A DNA stretch of 64,000 nucleotides from Halorarum halophilum (GCF_013401515.1 NZ_CP058529.1:992001-1056000), one strand, 5' to 3'; counted from the stretch's first letter, positions 25,609-34,807 are shown. A program made the numbers and translations. The notes: generated by a model from the sequence alone, not told the origin.

Positions 25609-26421
25609 ATGGACGGATCCGAAGCGGACCCCGACGGCGAACCGGCGTTCGACCCCGCGACGGCGCTCGACCTCTCCGGTCGCGTCGCCGTCGTGACCGG
25701 CGGGACGCGGGGCATCGGTCGGGCGATCTCCCTCGGTCTGGCACGCGCCGGCGCCGACGTGGTCCCGACCTCCCGGACGGCCGAGGACGTCGACGACGCG
25801 GTCTCGGCGGTGGAGTCGACGGGCGCCGACTCGCTGGCCCGGCCGACCGACGTGACCGACCCCGACGCCGTGGTGGACCTGGTGGGGGCCGTCGAGGACG
25901 AGTTCGGACGGCTGGACGTCGTCGTGAACAACGCCGGCGTCAACCCGCGCGACGCGCTCGGAACGCCGGAGGCGACGACGGAGGCGGGGACCAGGACGAC
26001 CCTCGACGTCAACCTGGAAGGGGCCCTCAGGTGCGCCCGCGCTGCAGCGGAGGCGCTCCGCGCGGACGGCGGCGGCGCGCTCGTGAACGTCGCCAGCGTC
26101 GGCGGCCTGGTCGGCCTCCCGCGCCAGCACCCGTACGTCGCCTCGAAGCACGGACTCGTCGGGGTGACGAGGAGCATGGCGCTGGACTGGGCGCCGGACG
26201 TCCGCGTGAACGCCGTGGCGCCGGGCTACGTCCTTACCGGGTTGACCCAGGGCATCGCGGACGACGAGGACCTGCGCGACTCGGTCCTCGCGCGGACGCC
26301 GCTCGGCCGGTTCGCGGAGCCCGAGGAGGTCGCCGCCCCGGTCGTCTTCCTCGCCTCCGGGGCCGCCTCGTACGTCACTGGGGCCTGCCTCTCGGTCGAC
26401 GGCGGCTGGACCGCCCGATAG
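25609..26421 (+). CDS. Short-chain dehydrogenase/reductase (SDR), FabG-like
   Basis: 270 residues if started at the ATG of MDGSEADPDGEPAF; a GTG 39 nt earlier is possible. Rossmann motif VAVVTGGTRGIGRAI, VVNNAGVNPRD, catalytic Ser in VNVASVGGLVG and the YVASK catalytic Tyr/Lys pair, then VNAVAPGYVLTGLT and the C-terminal LSVDGGW. A classical NAD(P)-dependent SDR; substrate unknown. It is divergent from the acyl-CoA synthetase. Confidence 0.88.
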   Translation: MDGSEADPDGEPAFDPATALDLSGRVAVVTGGTRGIGRAISLGLARAGADVVPTSRTAEDVDDAVSAVESTGADSLARPTDVTDPDAVVDLVGAVEDEFGRLDVVVNNAGVNPRDALGTPEATTEAGTRTTLDVNLEGALRCARAAAEALRADGGGALVNVASVGGLVGLPRQHPYVASKHGLVGVTRSMALDWAPDVRVNAVAPGYVLTGLTQGIADDEDLRDSVLARTPLGRFAEPEEVAAPVVFLASGAASYVTGACLSVDGGWTAR

Positions 26422-26549
26422 TCGCCCGCCCGTTACCCGCCACCTCCCGGGCGCGTTCGGGTCGCAGTCCGCCCTGCGTCGCAGGCTCCCCCACCGCCGA
26501 CCTCCCAGTTCCCCAAAACGACTTTCCACCCCGGGGCGTAGAGGGGTGT

Positions 26550-27134
26550 ATGTACGTCCGTGATGCCAGGAACCGGGACGAGGTCTGGCTGCTCGACCAC
26601 ATCGAGGAGATGGGGTTGGACGAGGGTTCCTTCCGGTCCCGCGACTACGTCATCGCGGTCGACGAGGGGAGCAACGAGCGGGCCGGCTTCGGCCGCTTCA
26701 GGATCCACAAGACCGACGAGGGCGAGTTCTGCGAGCTGACGAGCATCGGCGTGCTGGAGGCGTGGCGCGGGCAGGGCGTCGGCGCGCACGTCCTCGAACG
26801 CCTCGTCGGCGAGGCGGGCGACGACGGCTTCGACGTCCTGTTCTGTTTCACCGAGACGCCGGACTACCTGACGCGGTTCGGCTTCGAACGCGTCGACGAG
26901 GACGCGCTGCCGGAACCCATGCGCGACCGGCTCGACCGCGTTCGGGAGGACCAGCCCGACGCCGTCCCGCTCGCGCTGGACCGGTCGGCCTTCGAGATGC
27001 CCGACCATCTCCGCGAGCAGTTCAAGAACGCGTCGCCCGCGGCCGGTGAGCCGGAGCCCGAGCCGGAGGATACCCCCGAGGACTTCGGGATCGATCCGGA
27101 CGAGGCGACCTACAAGTACGACACCGGACGGTAG
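26550..27134 (+). CDS. GNAT-family N-acetyltransferase
   Basis: 194 residues from MYVRDARNRDEVWLLDH. The acetyl-CoA-binding motif A is visible as LTSIGVLEAWRGQGVGAHVLERLV (Q/RxxGxG/A as RGQGVG), followed by FCFTETPDYLTRFGFERVD, the typical motif B end. The last ~40 residues are an acidic tail with Glu-Pro repeats (EPEPEPEDTPEDFG) ending in DEATYKYDTGR. Acetylates an amine; substrate unknown. Confidence 0.85.
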   Translation: MYVRDARNRDEVWLLDHIEEMGLDEGSFRSRDYVIAVDEGSNERAGFGRFRIHKTDEGEFCELTSIGVLEAWRGQGVGAHVLERLVGEAGDDGFDVLFCFTETPDYLTRFGFERVDEDALPEPMRDRLDRVREDQPDAVPLALDRSAFEMPDHLREQFKNASPAAGEPEPEPEDTPEDFGIDPDEATYKYDTGR

Positions 27135-27179
27135 CGCGCGTTCCCGCGGACGACCGCGGTCGGTCGTGGTCCCGTCACC

Positions 27180-27452
27180 TCACGTTCGGTCGTGGAGGAA
27201 GTCCGTCGAGAACACGATGTACGCGAGCACCGAGCAGAACAGGATGGGCGGGAGGATGGCGAAGCCCCACAGCGGCTCGATCCCCCAGAAGAGCAGGAGG
27301 ACGATGTCGGCGAGGCCGATGCCGAGGAACGGGAGCGTCGCCAGCACCCCGCGCTTCCGGTTTCGGCCGCCCGGCACGTCGTCGGGGGCGGTCCCCTCCC
27401 CGTCCGGTTCGCCCGCCCTGACGTCGGCGTCCTCCTCCGGCGTCGTGGCCAT
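27180..27452 (-). CDS. Small two-span membrane protein
   Basis: 90 residues from MATTPEEDADVRAG. An acidic N-terminal third leads through NRKRGVLATL into two hydrophobic spans (FLGIGLADIVLLLFWGI and FAILPPILFCSVLAYIVF), ending FLHDRT. The basic cluster before span 1 suggests a cytoplasmic N-terminus. It precedes no recognisable partner; the gene at 27489 upstream of it on the same strand is another two-span membrane protein, so they may be one unit (36 nt apart). Confidence 0.72.
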   Translation of the reverse strand: MATTPEEDADVRAGEPDGEGTAPDDVPGGRNRKRGVLATLPFLGIGLADIVLLLFWGIEPLWGFAILPPILFCSVLAYIVFSTDFLHDRT

Positions 27453-27488
27453 ATCCGACGTCCGCCACCGGGACACAAAAGGCGTCCG

Positions 27489-27770
27489 CTACGGCGCCTC
27501 CTCGTACCGGGAGACGACCGAGACGAGGCCGAAGAGGACGCCGAGGACGATCAGCGACAGGACGGCGCCGTACAGCGCCATCGCCGCTGGCGCCCCGGGA
27601 AGCCGGACGAGTCCGAACACCGTCACCGCGTCGACGGCGTTGTTCGCGGCGACCACGTAGCCCGCAGCGGCCGCGAACAGCGTCACCACCCCAGCAGCAC
27701 CGAGGAGGTACGGCCTGCCGTCGACGCCGGTCCCCACGTCGCCGTCGTGTCGGTCGGTCTGGTTCGCCAC
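27489..27770 (-). CDS. Small membrane protein with GTG start
   Basis: 93 residues, GTG at 27770 (MANQTDRHDGDVG). Two long hydrophobic stretches (LLGAAGVVTLFAAAAGYVVA and MALYGAVLSLIVLGVLFGLV) flank a loop. Start choice: the longer in-frame extension upstream crosses the divergent cytidine deaminase gene and is unlikely. It probably forms an operon with the membrane protein at 27180. Function unknown. Confidence 0.7.
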   Translation of the reverse strand: MANQTDRHDGDVGTGVDGRPYLLGAAGVVTLFAAAAGYVVAANNAVDAVTVFGLVRLPGAPAAMALYGAVLSLIVLGVLFGLVSVVSRYEEAP

Positions 27771-27842
27771 GTTCCGGGCTTGGACCGGCCCCCGCAAGGG
27801 TCTGTCGGGATTTATGTGTCCGGACCGGATGGGTTCGATACC

Positions 27843-28274
27843 ATGACCGACCCGAGCGACGACCCCCTGCTGGTCCGGGCACGCGAGGCCCTCGCGGACG
27901 CCTACGTCCCGTACTCGGAGTACCCCGTCGGCGCCGCCGTCCGGACCGCCGACGGCTCCGTCTTCGTCGGCTGCAACATCGAGAACGCGAACTACTCCAA
28001 CTCCCTGCACGCCGAGGAGGTCGCCATCGCCGAGGCCGTGAAGAACGGTCACGACGAGTTCGAGCGCGTCGCCGTCTCGTCCGGGGTCCGGGACGGAGTC
28101 ACGCCCTGCGGGATGTGCCGCCAGACGCTCGCGGAGTTCTGCGACGGCGAGGTCGAGGTCGTCTGCGACGAGGGCGACGACGTCGCCAGCTACGCGCTCG
28201 GGGAACTCCTACCGAACACCATCAGCCTGGAGACGCTGGAGGAGGCCGACGCGGCACGCGGGCGGGAGGAGTAG
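27843..28274 (+). CDS. cdd: Cytidine deaminase
   Basis: 143 residues from MTDPSDDPLLVRAREAL. Zinc and catalytic motifs: CNIENANYSNSLHAEEVAIAEA (His ligand and proton-shuttle Glu in HAEE) and TPCGMCRQTLAEF (two Cys ligands). Converts cytidine to uridine plus ammonia. The nucleoside phosphorylase gene follows 205 nt later in the same direction, giving a cytidine to uridine to uracil plus ribose-1-phosphate route. A TATA (GATTTATGTG, ~27810-27818) lies about 30 nt upstream. Confidence 0.95.
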   Translation: MTDPSDDPLLVRAREALADAYVPYSEYPVGAAVRTADGSVFVGCNIENANYSNSLHAEEVAIAEAVKNGHDEFERVAVSSGVRDGVTPCGMCRQTLAEFCDGEVEVVCDEGDDVASYALGELLPNTISLETLEEADAARGREE

Positions 28275-28295
28275 CGGACGGGCGTGAACGACGGC

Positions 28296-28309
28296 CCGCC
28301 TTCGGGCGG
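28296..28309 (+). terminator. Short UUCG-loop hairpin after cdd
   Basis: CCGCC-TTCG-GGCGG makes a 5-bp stem with a TTCG tetraloop 22 nt after the cdd stop. The TTC that follows is not a long T-run, so termination is only suggested. Confidence 0.35.
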
Positions 28310-28479
28310 CTTCGTGAACTCCCCCTCCGACGGACGACGGCCTCCCTTCTTGCTCGTTCGAATCGAGGAACGCAGTGACTTCTACGGTACTCCCGCGTTC
28401 CCGACTGGCGAGAGCGCGGGGGAGGGTCGGGACGCGCGACGCGGAAGGACTAACACGCGCGTCGCCGAACCTCGCCGTC

Positions 28480-29301
28480 ATGACCGACGCGAGCGAGGAC
28501 CCGAACGACGACGTGGGGTACCACGTCGAGGTCGGGCCCGACGACGTGGCCGACACGGTGCTGTTGCCCGGCAACCCAGAGCGCGTGGACAAGGTGACCG
28601 CGCTGTGGGACGAGTCCAAGGAGGTCGGCCAGCACCGCGAGTACCGGACCGCGACAGGGAGCTACGACGGCGAGCGACTCTCGGTCACCTCCACGGGCAT
28701 CGGCTCCCCGTCCGCGGCTATCGCCGTCGAGGAACTGGCCCGCGTCGGCGTGGACACGTTCATCCGGGTCGGATCCTGTGGCGCCATCCAGGAGGGGATG
28801 GCCGTCGGCGACCTCGTCATCTCGTCGGGGGCCGTCCGCCAGGAGGGGACGAGCAAGGAGTACGTCCGGGAGGACTACCCGGCGACGGCGGACCACGAGG
28901 TCGTCTCGGCGCTCGTCGCCGCCGCGGAACGGCTCGGCTACGACTACCACGTCGGGCTGACGATGTCGGCGGACTCCTTCTACGCCGGCCAGGGTCGGCC
29001 GGGGTTCGAGGGGTTCCGCGCGGCGGGGTCGGAAGAGCTCGTCGACGAACTCCGGGAGGCGAACGTGAAGAACATCGAGATGGAGGCCTCCGCCATCATG
29101 ACCATCGCGACCGTCTACGGCCTCCGGGCCGGGGCGGTGTGTGCCGTCTACGCCAACCGGGTCACCGGCGAGTTCCGTACGGAGGGAGAGTCGCGCGCGG
29201 TCGAGTGTGCGAGCCTCGCCGCGGCGCTTCTCGCACGGATGGACCGCGTGAAGGCGGAGGCGGGCGTCGACCGCTGGCACGCCGGGCTGTCGCTGGAGTG
29301 A
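28480..29301 (+). CDS. udp: Nucleoside phosphorylase (uridine phosphorylase type)
   Basis: 273 residues from MTDASEDPNDDVGYHVEVG. NP-I family blocks: VLLPGNPERVDKV, STGIGSPSAAIAVEEL, FIRVGSCGAIQEGMAVGDLVI, MSADSFYAGQG and the ribose-binding NIEMEASAIMTIATVYG. The spacing fits uridine phosphorylase more than purine nucleoside phosphorylase, but specificity is inferred. Cleaves nucleosides with phosphate to base plus ribose-1-phosphate, which haloarchaea can feed into central metabolism. Follows cdd. Confidence 0.88.
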   Translation: MTDASEDPNDDVGYHVEVGPDDVADTVLLPGNPERVDKVTALWDESKEVGQHREYRTATGSYDGERLSVTSTGIGSPSAAIAVEELARVGVDTFIRVGSCGAIQEGMAVGDLVISSGAVRQEGTSKEYVREDYPATADHEVVSALVAAAERLGYDYHVGLTMSADSFYAGQGRPGFEGFRAAGSEELVDELREANVKNIEMEASAIMTIATVYGLRAGAVCAVYANRVTGEFRTEGESRAVECASLAAALLARMDRVKAEAGVDRWHAGLSLE

Positions 29302-29424
29302 GCGAGCCACCGACGGAGGTCTAGACCCCGACTATTGCGGTATGAGACCCTCCCACAGGACGCGCGAAACCGCACGACCGGAGCGGTTCCGGCGAGTTTG
29401 GGAGTTGGAACCCGTTTCAATACC

Positions 29425-29434
29425 CCTTTATTCC
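29425..29434 (+). promoter_or_regulatory. TATA box of the NDH-2-like gene
   Basis: CCTTTATTCC is centred 26 nt before the ATG at 29455. Confidence 0.65.
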
Positions 29435-29454
29435 CGGCCGGGAAATCGCACCAC

Positions 29455-30636
29455 ATGAGTACGAACGTCGTCGTCATCGGGTCCGGCTACGCCGGCGCGG
29501 GCGCCGTCAAAGCGTTCGAGGACGAGATCGAACCCGGCGAGGCGAACCTGACGTGGGTCTCCGAGCACGACTACCACCTCGTGCTCCACGAGGTCCACCG
29601 CTGCATCCGCGACCCGGGGGTCGAGTCGAAGGTCGCCATCCCGGTCGACGAGATCAAGGACGACGACACCGCGTTCGTGAAGGGTCGCGTCACCGACGTC
29701 GACACCGACGAGCAGACGGTCCTCACCGAGGACGGCGAGGAGGTGCCGTACGACTACCTCCTCGTGGCTGTCGGCTCCGCGACGGCGTTCTACGGCATCG
29801 AGGGCCTCCGCGAGCACTCGCTCACCCTGAAGGGGCTCGACGACGCGCGCGAGATCCACCGCGAACTCGCGGACGCCGCGGAGGACGCCACGGAGATGGA
29901 GCCCGCGAGGGTGCTCGTCGGCGGCGCCGGCCTCTCGGGCATCCAGTCGGCCGGCGAGATCGCGGAGTACCGCGACGACTCCCGCGCCCCGATCGACATC
30001 ACGCTCGTCGAGGGGCTGGAGGAGGTCTTCCCCGGAAACGATCCCGAGGTGCAGGGCGCGCTCCGCAAGCGCCTCCTCGAGAAGGACATCGAGATCCTCA
30101 CCGGCGACTTCATCTCGAAGGTCGACGAGGAGACGGTCTACCTCGGCGGCGGCGAGGACGAGGAGCCGGAGGAACTGGAGTACGATATCCTGCTGTGGAC
30201 CGGCGGCATCACCGGTCAGGAGGAGATCGCCGAGGTCGACCTCGAGAAGGACGAGCGCTCCAACCGCGTGTTCGCCGAGTCCACGTTCGAGACGAGCGAC
30301 GACCGCGTGTTCGCCATCGGCGACACGGCGCTCGTCGACCAGGGCGAGGACGAGGTCGCGCCGCCGACCGCGCAGGCCGCCTGGCAGGCCGCCGAGGTCG
30401 CCGGCGAGAACCTCGCACGGGCCGTCCGGGGCGCGCCGCTCCGCTCGTGGCGACACGAGGACAAGGGGACGGTCATCTCGGTCGGTGAGAAGGCAGTTGC
30501 CCACGACGTGCAGGGCGTCCCGATGAACACCTTCGGCGGTCCGGGCGCGAAGCTCCTGAAGAAGGGGATCGCCACGCGCTGGATCGTCTCCGTCTCCTCG
30601 CTGAGCCGCGGGCTCAGCGCCTGGAACGACATGTAA
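29455..30636 (+). CDS. FAD/NAD(P)-dependent oxidoreductase (type II NADH dehydrogenase-like)
   Basis: 393 residues. N-terminal FAD motif VVVIGSGYAGAGAVKAFE, a second dinucleotide fold ARVLVGGAGLSGIQSAGEIA, the FAD-contacting RVFAIGDTALVDQ near residue 290, and APPTAQAAWQAAEVAGENL. The family (NDH-2/sulfide-quinone reductase) transfers electrons from NADH or sulfide to quinone at the inner membrane face. The C-terminal amphipathic region (GIATRWIVSVSSLSRGL) could anchor it to the membrane. No sulfide-type Cys pair is evident, favouring NDH-2. TATA CCTTTATTCC lies at 29425-29434. Confidence 0.86.
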   Translation: MSTNVVVIGSGYAGAGAVKAFEDEIEPGEANLTWVSEHDYHLVLHEVHRCIRDPGVESKVAIPVDEIKDDDTAFVKGRVTDVDTDEQTVLTEDGEEVPYDYLLVAVGSATAFYGIEGLREHSLTLKGLDDAREIHRELADAAEDATEMEPARVLVGGAGLSGIQSAGEIAEYRDDSRAPIDITLVEGLEEVFPGNDPEVQGALRKRLLEKDIEILTGDFISKVDEETVYLGGGEDEEPEELEYDILLWTGGITGQEEIAEVDLEKDERSNRVFAESTFETSDDRVFAIGDTALVDQGEDEVAPPTAQAAWQAAEVAGENLARAVRGAPLRSWRHEDKGTVISVGEKAVAHDVQGVPMNTFGGPGAKLLKKGIATRWIVSVSSLSRGLSAWNDM

Positions 30637-30825
30637 CGCGGGAGGAGTCACCGATCCGTTCGTCGATTCGAAACTCGTCGATTACCGGGGGAGCCGTCCT
30701 CCGCCGTGCTCGGAGGGGGGGCCGGAGAGCCCGCGTCACCCGAACCTCGTCACTTTTCGCGCCGTCCGGAAGGAACCCCGACAGTCGTCGATCGGATCTT
30801 CTCGCTGCGGTTCGATATCGTCCGC

Positions 30826-31359
30826 TCAGTGCGCCGGCGGCTCGGAGGGCGCCTGCATCCCGTCGATCTTCAGGATGAGGACGCTTGCGGAGTCGTCCTT
30901 CCCGTCGACGGTCCCCTCGATGCGGAGCTTCGAGAGCGGCGTCGGGCCGACGATCACCGAGTCGCCCTCGTGGAAGTCACGGACCGACCCCTGCAGGTGG
31001 ACCTCGGCCCGGCAGAGCTCGGGGTGGTGGACCGACGTGAGGTTGATCTCCTGGACGTTGACGTTCTCCAGCTTCTCGCCCTCGTGGAACAGCGGCGTCG
31101 CCGCCGGTTCGTCGAGGCTCTGGAGGTCGAGCGCCTCGAAGGCGTTCGCGGTCGGCTTGTACCCGCCCTTCGGGCCGGGGACGCCCTCGACCAGCTGGAG
31201 CGCCTTCAGGCTCTGCATCTGGTTGCGGATGGTGCCGGGGTTGCGCCCCACCGCCTCCGCGATCGTTTCACCCTTTACGGCGTCCTCCTCCTCGCGGAAG
31301 ATGTTCACGAGTTCGTTGAGTATCTTCCGCTGACTGTCGGTGAGCTCTATTGACGACAT
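30826..31359 (-). CDS. Winged-helix transcriptional regulator with C-terminal sensor-like domain
   Basis: 177 residues. The N-terminal winged helix begins MSSIELTDSQRKILNELV and continues GETIAEAVGRNPGTIRNQMQSLKALQLVEG, a clear HTH with a GPKGGYKPT wing as in Rrf2-like proteins. The C-terminal half (from ~residue 95) is beta-rich (VNVQEINLTSVHHPELCRAEVHLQGSV, DSVIVGPTPLSKLRIEGTVDG) and may bind a ligand or metal via the HHPELC stretch; that is inference. A TATA (TTTTATG on this strand, 31386-31392) lies 30 nt upstream, suggesting a leaderless message. Confidence 0.82.
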   Translation of the reverse strand: MSSIELTDSQRKILNELVNIFREEEDAVKGETIAEAVGRNPGTIRNQMQSLKALQLVEGVPGPKGGYKPTANAFEALDLQSLDEPAATPLFHEGEKLENVNVQEINLTSVHHPELCRAEVHLQGSVRDFHEGDSVIVGPTPLSKLRIEGTVDGKDDSASVLILKIDGMQAPSEPPAH

Positions 31360-31385
31360 TTAAGTGGTGTATGCTCCGGAACGCG

Positions 31386-31392
31386 CATAAAA
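31386..31392 (-). promoter_or_regulatory. TATA box of the winged-helix regulator gene
   Basis: TTTTATG on the minus strand is centred 30 nt before the ATG at 31359. Confidence 0.55.
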
Positions 31393-31465
31393 CCACGGAA
31401 CGCGGTGCGGCGGTTGGCCGGGAACGACCGGTACCACTTTGCCGCCGGCCGTGGCGTCTGCGTGT

Positions 31466-32380
31466 ATGCAGGGCAAGCGGATTCTCGTCACCGGTGGCGC
31501 GGGGTTCATCGGTTCGAACCTCGCGAACCGGCTGGCCGAGGGGAACGAGGTCGTGGCGCTGGACGACCTGTATCTCGGTACCCCCGACAACCTCGACGAC
31601 GAGGTGGAGTTCGTTCGGGCGTCCGTTCTGGACGACGACCTCCCCGCCGACGTCGACGCGGTGTTCCACCTCGCGGCGATGTCCTCCCGGAACATGCACG
31701 AGGAGGATCCGGCCCAGGGGGCGCGCGTGAACGTCGAGGGGTTCGTCAACACCGTCGAACAGGCCCGACGGGAGGGGTGTGACCTCGTCGTGTACGCGTC
31801 GACGTCCTCCATCTACGGCAGTCGGACCGAGCCGTCCCCGGAGGACATGGAGGTGGAGGCGCGGACGGGCTACGAGGCGTCGAAGCTCGCGCGCGAGCAC
31901 TACGGGGACTACTACCGCAACCACCACGACATGGACGTCGCCGGCCTCCGATTCTTCTCCGTCTACCAGGGGTTCGGCGGCGCCGAGGAGCACAAGGGCG
32001 AGTACGCGAACACCGTCGCGCAGTTCGCCGACCGGATCGCGAACGGCGAGTCGCCCGAACTGTTCGGCGACGGGACGCAGACCCGCGATTTCACCCACGT
32101 CGACGACGTGGTCCGCGGGATCGAGACGGTCGCCGACCACCGGTTGAACGGCGTGTTCAACCTCGGGACCGGCGAGAGCTACAGCTTCAACGAGATGGTG
32201 CGGATGATCAACGACGCGCTCGGCACCGACGTCGAACCGGAGTACATCGAGACGCCGTTCGACGGCTACGTCCACGACACGATGGCCGACATCTCGAAGG
32301 TCCACGAGGCGACCGGCTGGGAACCGGAGATCGACTTCGAGGAGGGCGTCCGGCGCGTCTGCGAGCCGTATCGCGACTGA
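31466..32380 (+). CDS. NAD-dependent nucleoside-sugar epimerase/dehydratase (GalE-like)
   Basis: 304 residues from MQGKRILVTGGAGFIGSNLA. Extended SDR: GGAGFIG dinucleotide motif, VFHLAAMSSRN, YASTSSIYGSRTE, the YEASK Tyr/Lys pair, and NTVAQFADRIANGESPELFGDGTQTRDFTHVDD, which is typical of UDP-glucose/UDP-GlcNAc 4-epimerases. The product probably feeds glycan synthesis (S-layer or lipid glycosylation). No glycosyltransferase neighbours are present. The gene is divergent from the HTH regulator at 31359. Confidence 0.88.
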   Translation: MQGKRILVTGGAGFIGSNLANRLAEGNEVVALDDLYLGTPDNLDDEVEFVRASVLDDDLPADVDAVFHLAAMSSRNMHEEDPAQGARVNVEGFVNTVEQARREGCDLVVYASTSSIYGSRTEPSPEDMEVEARTGYEASKLAREHYGDYYRNHHDMDVAGLRFFSVYQGFGGAEEHKGEYANTVAQFADRIANGESPELFGDGTQTRDFTHVDDVVRGIETVADHRLNGVFNLGTGESYSFNEMVRMINDALGTDVEPEYIETPFDGYVHDTMADISKVHEATGWEPEIDFEEGVRRVCEPYRD

Positions 32381-32421
32381 GTACCGACCCTCCGTCGTCG
32401 CCCCGCCCACTTCCCGGCGCG

Positions 32422-33705
32422 TTACCCCGAGCGCGTCCGCTCGACGAACTCGATCTCGACGAGCGACGTCTCCCCGGTTCTGACCTCCACCGCCCGGCTG
32501 ATCGCATCCGCGAGCTGGGGGTACGCGCCGTCGGCCGGTCGGGCGATGGTGACGCTGATCGACGAGGAGTCGGGCGTCCCGGAGCCGAAGCCGACGTGGG
32601 TGGAGACGAGTTCGAGTTCGTCGTACTCGGGACGCTCGAGCGTCTCCTCGATGGCGTCGTTCGCGTCGTTCTCGAACACGACCTGGTTGGCGATGAGCGC
32701 GCCCGGCGCGAGCAGCAGGATCGCCGTCACCGCCGCCGCGACGAGCACGCGGCGGAATCTGGCCGCGCGGGCGAGGTCCGCCAGCGGTCCGTCCACTTCC
32801 TCCCAGGGTCGGTAGCCGAGCCCCCAGAGGACCGCGACCGCGGCGACGTTGATGGAGATCGCGTTGACGACGAGCAGGAGGCTCGCGCCGACGGTGACGC
32901 TGGGGTACCCCCAGGCGATACCGATCCCCGCCGCCGCCGCTGCCGGGACGAGCGCGACCGCGACCGCGACGCCCACCAGTGACTCGGGGATGTCCGACGC
33001 CAGGCTGAACCCGCCGGCCGCGCCGGCGCACAGCCCCACGAGCAGCGTGAGCAGCCCGGGCGAAGTCCGCGAGCTGATCTGGCTGACAGTCGAGATGTCG
33101 AGCATCGGCGGGACGAACCCCGCGTTCCGGATCGCCCAGCCGAACAGCGCAGCCGCGAGGACGGACCCCAGGAGGGAGTAGAACTGCAGGCGGAGGCCGT
33201 TCCAGAACATCAGCCGGTCGTCGAGGGTCGCGCCGACCGCGGTCGTCAGCGAGGCGCCGACCTGCGGGGCGACCACCATCGCGCCGACCACGACCGACGG
33301 TGCGTCGAGCAGGAGCCCCGCGACGGCCACGAGCACACTTAGGAGCGTCATCGCGTAGTAGACCAGACGGCTCGGGGTGAGGTTCAGCGTCTTCGAGCGG
33401 AGTTCCGCGTCGGTGAGCGCGTCCTCCGCGCCGGAGCCGGCGACGTACTGCTCCTCCAGTTCCTGGAACCGCGGCGACCGGGCCGTCTCGGCACTCGCGA
33501 CGACGGCGTAGCCGTCGTCCTCGAGGCCGACTTCGTGGACGGCGTCGAGGACGCTCTCGACCGCCTCCGTAGGCAACGGGAAGTGCACGAGCGTCGCGTC
33601 GCCGTCCGTCTCGGGTGTGTCGACGTGGTCGACCCCTTCCTCGTCGAGAACTTCGAGGACGGGTTCCCGGGATTCGACAGGAACGCGGAGCTGCACGAGT
33701 CGCAT
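32422..33705 (-). CDS. DUF389 (TIGR00341) family membrane protein
   Basis: 427 residues. An N-terminal soluble domain (residues 1-105, MRLVQLRVPVESREPVLEVL) precedes a membrane part with about 8 spans carrying the family signature SVVVGAMVVAPQVGASLTTAVGATL and ISSRTSPGLLTLLVGLCAGAAGG. A C-terminal soluble domain (residues ~355-427) ends VEIEFVERTRSG. Family function is unknown; members are widespread in haloarchaea. Convergent with the epimerase gene (41 nt between stops). Confidence 0.85.
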   Translation of the reverse strand: MRLVQLRVPVESREPVLEVLDEEGVDHVDTPETDGDATLVHFPLPTEAVESVLDAVHEVGLEDDGYAVVASAETARSPRFQELEEQYVAGSGAEDALTDAELRSKTLNLTPSRLVYYAMTLLSVLVAVAGLLLDAPSVVVGAMVVAPQVGASLTTAVGATLDDRLMFWNGLRLQFYSLLGSVLAAALFGWAIRNAGFVPPMLDISTVSQISSRTSPGLLTLLVGLCAGAAGGFSLASDIPESLVGVAVAVALVPAAAAAGIGIAWGYPSVTVGASLLLVVNAISINVAAVAVLWGLGYRPWEEVDGPLADLARAARFRRVLVAAAVTAILLLAPGALIANQVVFENDANDAIEETLERPEYDELELVSTHVGFGSGTPDSSSISVTIARPADGAYPQLADAISRAVEVRTGETSLVEIEFVERTRSG

Positions 33706-33872
33706 ACGGGAGCGACTGGAAGCCCGCCAAAATACCTTCTGTCCTCTCGTCGGATGGCGATCATTTGGCGGGACGTGGAGTACGGTTTCCTGCCGGATTT
33801 CTAATCCATCTCACTGTCCGTCCCCGGACCTCGATGCGACCCAGCCACATCGATCGGATCCCTCCGACACCA

Positions 33873-33880
33873 CTTTATCC
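33873..33880 (+). promoter_or_regulatory. Arginase TATA box
   Basis: CTTTATCC is centred 26 nt before the ATG at 33902. Confidence 0.65.
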
Positions 33881-33901
33881 GCGTCGGCGAACACTCGACA
33901 C

Positions 33902-34807
33902 ATGACCACAGTCCGCGTCATCGGCGTTCCGACGGACTACGGACAGGACCGACGCGGCGTCGATATGGGCCCGTCGGCCATCCGCTACGCCGGCCTCGCC
34001 GATGGACTCGCCGACGCCGGGGTCGAGGTGGAGGACGCCGGCGACCTGCTCGTCCCGCGCGCCGAGGAGCGCGACCCCGACTACCGCTCGCCGAGCCAGG
34101 GGAACGCGAAGTTCCTCCGCGAAACCGAGGAGGTCTGCACCAGACTGGCCGACGAAGTCGCCGACACCATCGACGACGGCGAGCTGCCGCTCGTCCTCGG
34201 CGGCGACCACTCCGTCGCAATCGGGACGCTCGGTGGCAGCGCCCGCGACGCGGAGGTGGGCGCCATCTGGTTCGACGCCCACGGCGACTACAACACGCCG
34301 ACCACCTCGCCGTCGGGCAACGTCCACGGGATGCCCATGGCGGCCGTGCTCGGCTACCAGGAGTGGGCGGACGTCGGGTGGGCGAACGCGCCCGGACTGC
34401 GCGAGGAGAACGTCGTCTACGTCGGACTCCGGTCGCTCGACGACGTCGAACGGGAGGCGATCCGGGACAGCGAGATGACCGCCTACACGATGTCGGACAT
34501 CGACGAGCGCGGCATCACCGAGGTGGTCGAGGCGGCGCTCTCTGTCGCGAGCGACGGCGTCGACAGCGTCCACGTGAGCCTCGACCTCGACTGGCTCGAC
34601 CCCGGCATCGCCCCCGGCGTCGGCACCCCGGTCCGCGGCGGCGTCACCTACCGGGAGGCCCACTACGCGATGGAGCGCGTCTGCGAGGCCGACGTGCTGC
34701 GCTCGATGGAGGTCGTCGAGGTGAATCCCGTACTCGACGACCACAACGAGACGGCGGAACTGGCGACCGAACTCGTCGCGAGCGCGTTCGGGAAGCGCAT
34801 TCTCTAG
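33902..34807 (+). CDS. rocF: Arginase/agmatinase family ureohydrolase, probably arginase
   Basis: 301 residues from MTTVRVIGVPTDYGQDRRGVDMGPSAIR. Binuclear manganese ligands are visible: LVLGGDHSVAIG (His), WFDAHGDYNTP (Asp, His, Asp) and VSLDLDWLDPGIAPGVGTP (two Asp). The SGNVHGMPMA segment and the N-terminal GVDMGPSAIR support arginase (arginine to ornithine plus urea) over agmatinase, but specificity is not certain. A good TATA (CTTTATCC, 33873-33880) lies 26 nt before the ATG. Confidence 0.9.
   Translation: MTTVRVIGVPTDYGQDRRGVDMGPSAIRYAGLADGLADAGVEVEDAGDLLVPRAEERDPDYRSPSQGNAKFLRETEEVCTRLADEVADTIDDGELPLVLGGDHSVAIGTLGGSARDAEVGAIWFDAHGDYNTPTTSPSGNVHGMPMAAVLGYQEWADVGWANAPGLREENVVYVGLRSLDDVEREAIRDSEMTAYTMSDIDERGITEVVEAALSVASDGVDSVHVSLDLDWLDPGIAPGVGTPVRGGVTYREAHYAMERVCEADVLRSMEVVEVNPVLDDHNETAELATELVASAFGKRIL

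Noticed and set aside
23023-26529. Very long minus-strand open frame over the acyl-CoA synthetase and SDR region
   Set aside because: It overlaps genes with clear motifs on both strands and is rich in Arg/Pro/Gly, a GC shadow.
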